Source of the DNA: Atherix ibis | Lineage: Eukaryota; Arthropoda; Insecta; Diptera; Athericidae | Direction of reading: 5' to 3' | DNA length: 64,000 nt | Assembly: GCA_958298945.1 (NCBI GenBank) | Contig: OY282605.1 | Span: forward strand, 2,813,811 to 2,877,810 | Shown: positions 59,689-64,000 of the stretch, piece after piece | Layout of the letters: every line of letters starts with the position of its first letter | Position numbering within the stretch: position 1 is the first letter of the stretch | The notes under the pieces: model-generated | Seen by the model: the letters and a program-made list of their open reading frames with translations, nothing else | Database searches by the model: none | Told to the model about the DNA's origin: nothing | Translations under genes and position numbers: made by a program

Positions 59689-59905
59689 TAATTGTATTTG
59701 GGACCTCAAAAAACAATTTTTTTTTTGTAAAACAATAAAATCTGAAATGTTTTCAAAAGAAAAAACAAAATTTAATTAAATCCAATTAAAACAATTGAAA
59801 ATAAGAAATTTAAAATTTTATCGCCAATTAAAAGGATAATTTTTGTAATTCGAAACATTCTGTATGAAAAAGAAAAGGATTTTTAAATTTTTTTATAATT
59901 TTGTA
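59689..59905. repeat. Continuation of the split tandem unit
   Basis: AATTGTATTTGGGACCTCAA directly continues the unit interrupted at 58867. AACAATAAAATCTGAAA, GGATAATTTTTGTAATTC and AAACATTCTGTATGAAAAAG match 58480-58620. Confidence 0.85.
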
Positions 59906-61840
59906 TAAATATAAAAATACAAAGAAAAATAAATAATTTTCTTTTACTTATAATTAAATAGATTTAAAGCATGTTTTAGCCTAGCAATGCCAAATTGATG
60001 GTAGCTTTTATTTTTCAGTTAAATTATTTTTATTCGCATTAAAAATTGGCTGAAATTGTACACTTTTAGTTAGAATCAATAAAAACTTAAAGCTTTAAAT
60101 TATAAATACTCGTTTATTAATTATAGCTTTTTAATAATATCCGAAAGATACAAATACGATTATATTATTTTGCATAATTTCGTAGCTTTTTTGTTTTCGT
60201 TTTATTTTTATTGTTTTATTTGTTTTTGAAAAATAGTAAAAAATTGACAGTTTTTACCTTATTTTTGTAGTTTTTTTTTCACACTGTCACAAATTGCAAC
60301 TTTACCAACAAATCAAATAAGATCTTTTTAAAGAAGTAAAAAAAAATTCAAAAAATCTTCAGTTTAGCAATGGTCTTAATACAAAAAAAAACAACGAAAA
60401 ATTATTATAATTAAAATAAAAACTACCATTTATATTTTGGGTTAATAATAAATTTCCAAAGAATTTAAATTGAATAAATTTTATGTTATTTTTTAGTCAA
60501 TTAAACCGAAGGAGTCACGATCTACAAGAAATTTGACGTTCAAAAAAAAAAAAAAATATAAAAAAAATTACAAATTAAATTGGATCCATAATGTCTGGAT
60601 ATCTGGTTTCCCCCCGTCATAAATTATTCTTTGGCATTGTTTCTATCTACTATTTTCGGTTAAAATTTATTTTTAGACGAAAAAAAAAGCTCCAAAAAAA
60701 TTTTATTAAAAATATTAAAGTCGGTATTTTCTGTTATTAATAATATAGTCGGTTGAAAAAACAATAAATTAATGAAGATTTATTTAATGGTTGTTTATTT
60801 AAAAAAAAACTATAATTCCAAAAATATATTAGAACTGTCCAAAAAAAGAAGAAAAGTTTCCATTATTTCTCTTCCTCCTTTTCGGTTTTAATTCAATTTT
60901 GGCCGAAGAGTTGCACAAAGTTCACTCTAAAAAATTCCATTGATTTGATGACATAACTCCTCCTCGGTTTCTAAAAATTTTTACGATCCAGTTGATTTGG
61001 AACAAAAAGAAGAAGACACGTTTTATTTTAAGACTAGCTAAGCACCTTTTGGCCTCTCCTTGACATTTGGGGTCACCTCTCAAATTCGACACTTGTTTTC
61101 GTTATACCTCTTGCCTGAACTCATAAAAAAAAACAACGAATTATCAGTTTTTATTGTTCCCCAATTGGATACTTAACGAATCTTATAGTATCCACAATCA
61201 ATGAACAAAATAAAAGAATCGAAAACTTCTCATATTTCCATGTTCTCATCTGACTGAGATCATCTGTTTTTTTTTAATGCAAAATTATCAACATTTTAAT
61301 GAAGACAATTTTTCTTTTTCATAATATAACATTAAAAGAAGAAGAAAAAAATACATTGAAACACTTTTATCTGTCCATTTTCTAATTAATTATTATAATT
61401 ATAAATTTTTGTAAATTTTTTTAAAATAATTTTTTGATTTAATTTTTATTATTAGGTTTTTTTTTGGTTTATTCAGAATTTTAGCAATTTTTTTCATTAA
61501 ATTCCCAATTATTAAGAAATTTTTACAGTTTCGATGAACGTTTTCTTGAATTCTTAGTTCAAATAATGGGGAGAGTAAAAGGGGAATGAGCGGAAAAGTG
61601 AACATGCTACTTTTACACATTGTCGCCAACAGGCTTTTGATGTAACCTTAAATGGCAGTATAAATTCCACAAAAACTGATAAAAACCTAAATATGGATTA
61701 ATAATCAATAAATGGTCAATCTGGAAACCGGGCACGAAATAAAAAAAACGACTTCCAGGCAAAAGATCAGAACTGACAATAAAAATATTAAATTTTTCGT
61801 ATAGAAAACGATATGTACATCTGGACTCGAAAAATGTCAC
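59906..61840. other. Intronic AT-rich stretch
   Basis: No exon supported, including no continuation of the calponin-homology domain. A less AT-rich, CT-rich patch lies at 60850-61120. Confidence 0.5.
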
Positions 61841-61845
61841 AGCAA

Positions 61846-61885
61846 AAGTGAGGTTAGAGATATCAGCTGTCATCTAACCTCACTT
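61846..61885. other. Inverted repeat, 13-bp arms
   Basis: AAGTGAGGTTAGA (61846-61858) and TCTAACCTCACTT (61873-61885) pair exactly around a 14-nt loop. A third AAGTGAGGTTA follows at 61904, next to the mariner insertion site. Confidence 0.75.
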
Positions 61886-61915
61886 CTATCAGTATTTACA
61901 AAAAGTGAGGTTATA

Positions 61916-62210
61916 CCAGGTCTGTTCGAAAGGTATTACGAATTTTGAATTTCCGCGGGTTACGCATATTAGATTTTCGATTTTTTCGGAAATCGTTATG
62001 TTGGTACTCATGTCTCTCACTTATGCCGACAATTTCGGTCATTTTAAATGTTCAGTTAATTTTTAACAGCTGCTTTGCTTGCACGTGTTTTGGCTCGTCT
62101 TCGATTTTTGCCCATTTTCGACCAAAAACAGCATCGCATTAACATTGCTAAGGAGCTGTTGGACTCTGTCCGCGACGACCCAAATTTGCTCCAGAGGGTC
62201 ATAACTGGTT
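61916..62210 (+). mobile_element. Mariner element, family A copy 4, left-end fragment
   Basis: TA precedes the element (61914-61915). The left end CCAGGTCTGTTCGAAAGGTA and the longest leader of the four copies are present (GAATTTCCGCGGGTTACGCA, ATGTCTCTCACTTATGCC, AGCTGCTTTGCTTGCACGTG). The transposase part starts at the shared deletion junction (TTTCGACCAAAAACAGCATC), reads QHRINIAKELLDSVRDDPNL, LQRVIT and stops matching after ATAACTGG at about 62208. The right end is absent. Confidence 0.92.
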
Positions 62211-62720
62211 TATGGTTGAACCGGTGAATTTCCATAAAATAAAGAACACCAAAAAATCTAATATTTTGCCTCTCCTGTTTCCTGTCTTTAAAGCGAAACC
62301 AAAATTCCCAGCCATTATCCATCAATGGAAAAACTTTCCCTTCTTGGTATCTGTCTTAATAACAACCTACGTTGGAATCACCAAATATTTAATATTATTA
62401 AATAAAAATGCAACAAAATGTTCAGGTTTCCTTAAGTTATGCAAGAAACTTTTCACTCCTTCTAATCCAAAGCTGGAATAAAATTCCCATGTACGGGCAG
62501 GTGCTTCTAAAAAGTTATTACACTTACTAGATGAGACACAAAATCAAACGATAGAATTAATAGATGATAAAAATATTGCAGGGTCATTCGTATTTTCTAT
62601 AAATAGTGTTCAAGTGAACTGGCTAGTTGCCAGTTAAAAAAAAATTACAAAAAAAAGGTTAAAAAAAATTTTGTGTAAAAGTTTTTTAAAAATAATTTCA
62701 TAAAAGACGGATTTTTGATT
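62211..62720. other. Unassigned sequence after the truncated mariner
   Basis: A + frame runs to 62481 from the mariner remnant (text such as LPLLFPVFKAKPKFPAIIHQ) without a recognised domain. AAAAAATCTAATATTTTGCC (62253) resembles AAAAAATCTTATATTTTGCC (63082), so this may be the edge of the following repeat array. Confidence 0.35.
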
Positions 62721-62727
62721 TAAATTT

Positions 62728-63620
62728 CAGTAGGACCCTAAGGGTCTCCTGTTTATAATTACTAAAAAAATTTGTTTCTAAAAAAAATAAAAAATTAATT
62801 TTAATCAAATTGAAAAAAAATAAACTCTCAAAATAAGACTCAGATTGTGCCTTAACGAAATTTTTTTTCGATACCTTAGCGGCCTCTTTACGAAATTTTT
62901 TTATCTCAAAAACGATTCAATATAAAATTGACTAAATAAAATTGCCGCCCAAATTAAATTAATATGAAAAAAAATTCCCATAACTTTGAATATTCGACTT
63001 ATGTTAGCCTGGCTGACCTAACCATTACATCTGCGAAAATATAACCAAATAAATGTAGCCCATGTGACAGGAAAGGACCTCAAAAAATCTTATATTTTGC
63101 CTGTCGTTCTTCATTAAAAAGAAAATAAAATTCAAAGTTCTGATAGAAATTTTAGTGAGATCTCAACGGTCTCTTGCTTATTATTGCTAAATTTTTTTGC
63201 TATTAAAAGAAATAAAAAATGAGTTCTGATCAATATTAAAAACAAATAAAAACAACAAAATAAGATTCAGATCGTACCTGTGCTGGGACCTTAGCAAAAA
63301 TTTTTTGTTTCAAAAACGATTCAAGTCGTTATATAAGCTGACCGTCTGAATAAATTTGGCCTTGTTTTAAAAGAAATCTTAATAGGACCCCAAAGGTCTC
63401 TTGCTTATTATTACTAAATTTCTCTTACTTATTATTACTAAATTTGTTTGCTGTTGATAAATATTATAAATCAATTTTGATCAATATTAAAAACAAATAA
63501 AAACAACAAAATAAGACTAAGATCGTACCTGTGCTGGGACCTTAGCATCTTCGGCACAGAAATTCGTTACCTCAAAAACGGCTCAAGGTGCTCATCCTGT
63601 TTTGTAAAGGAACCGCTTGA
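62728..63620. repeat. Tandem array, three diverged units
   Basis: Units start near 62728, 63145 and 63381. Each contains AGGACC(C)xAAGGGTCTC or a variant, TTGCTTATTATTACTAAATT, AATAAGACT(C/A)AGATCGTACC-like text, TGTGCTGGGACCTTAGC and CTCAAAAACGATTCAA. Units 2 and 3 are much closer to each other than to unit 1. Confidence 0.85.
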
Positions 63621-64000
63621 ATAAAGTTGACCAAATTATGTAAGAACCGCTCAATATAAATGAAAAGAAAACATACAACAACAAAATCCCGATACTATTC
63701 GATTAATAATTATAAAAATCAGAAAAACAAATACAAAACAAATCAAATTCAATAAAAATAAAGTCAGAATAGAATAGACAATTCAGAGTGAAGAAAAAAT
63801 GGAAATTCATCGAATCTGTGCCTAACTGATTCGTAACGTTGCACTGCATAGAATCAGAATAACCGATCCCGATCGGCAGACCTGCAAATAATGAATCACC
63901 AAAAATGCCATCTATCGACAAAGAATCATAAGAAGAAGAAAATGTGATTTGCTCAAAGTAACGTTACAATTTGTTCACCATTTACCTCTGTTTCTCTCCG
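63621..64000. other. Non-coding end of window
   Basis: No feature supported. The - strand 72-codon frame at 63703-63921 has no recognised domain. Confidence 0.4.

Noticed and set aside
57717..64000. Search for the remaining CH1-domain exon
   Set aside because: No frame resembling the rest of the calponin-homology domain was found. It is presumably beyond the window.
1..64000. tRNA genes, CRISPR arrays, bacterial operons, viral insertions
   Set aside because: No TPsiC/D-arm pairs typical of tRNA, no spaced identical short repeats of CRISPR type, and no recognisable bacterial or viral genes were seen.

Overview
This window looks like nuclear DNA from an arthropod, most likely an insect. It is very AT-rich and mostly non-coding, and it holds transposon families typical of insects: mauritiana-type and other mariners, Tc1/mariner relatives with a terminal-D catalytic motif, and a LINE with an RNase H domain. 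It also holds fly-style core promoter motifs and coding exons separated by long introns. No operons, CRISPR arrays, tRNAs or intact rRNA genes were seen.

The one gene I can identify is on the + strand: the 5' end of a spectraplakin (Drosophila short stop / vertebrate MACF1-dystonin family). Coding exon 1 (43528-43840) joins in phase to exon 2 (57655-57716) across a 13.8 kb intron. The joined product ends with the start of the first actin-binding calponin-homology domain. The rest of the gene lies beyond position 64000. Everything upstream of 43.5 kb is either upstream intergenic DNA or an upstream intron served by alternative promoters. A good Inr+MTE+DPE arrangement at 24434-24468, on the same strand, is a candidate upstream start site.

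Layout: 0-12 kb carries several locally amplified tandem repeats (2.6-3.9, 5.2-6.2, 9.4-10.6, 11.5-11.9 kb) and a 5S-rRNA-headed SINE-like element at 6.2-6.4 kb. 13-20.5 kb carries three DNA transposon copies. 21.5-24.5 kb holds a GC-elevated island, a perfect 21-bp hairpin and the promoter candidate. 26.8-35.5 kb is dominated by simple and tandem repeats, one array being split by a full-length but dead mauritiana mariner. 37-40.3 kb holds two decayed Tc1/mariner copies, each with an internal tandem duplication. 43.5-57.7 kb is exon 1, the large intron (transposase remnants, segmental duplication, LINE fragment, palindromes, two mariners) and exon 2. 57.7-64 kb is the next intron, with tandem repeats and two more copies of the deleted mariner, one of them rebuilt as a foldback element.

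None of the transposases looks functional. Four mariner copies share one large internal deletion, and two of them share a second. This points to amplification of non-autonomous derivatives by an enzyme encoded elsewhere. All family names rest on motif recognition, and no database search was possible.
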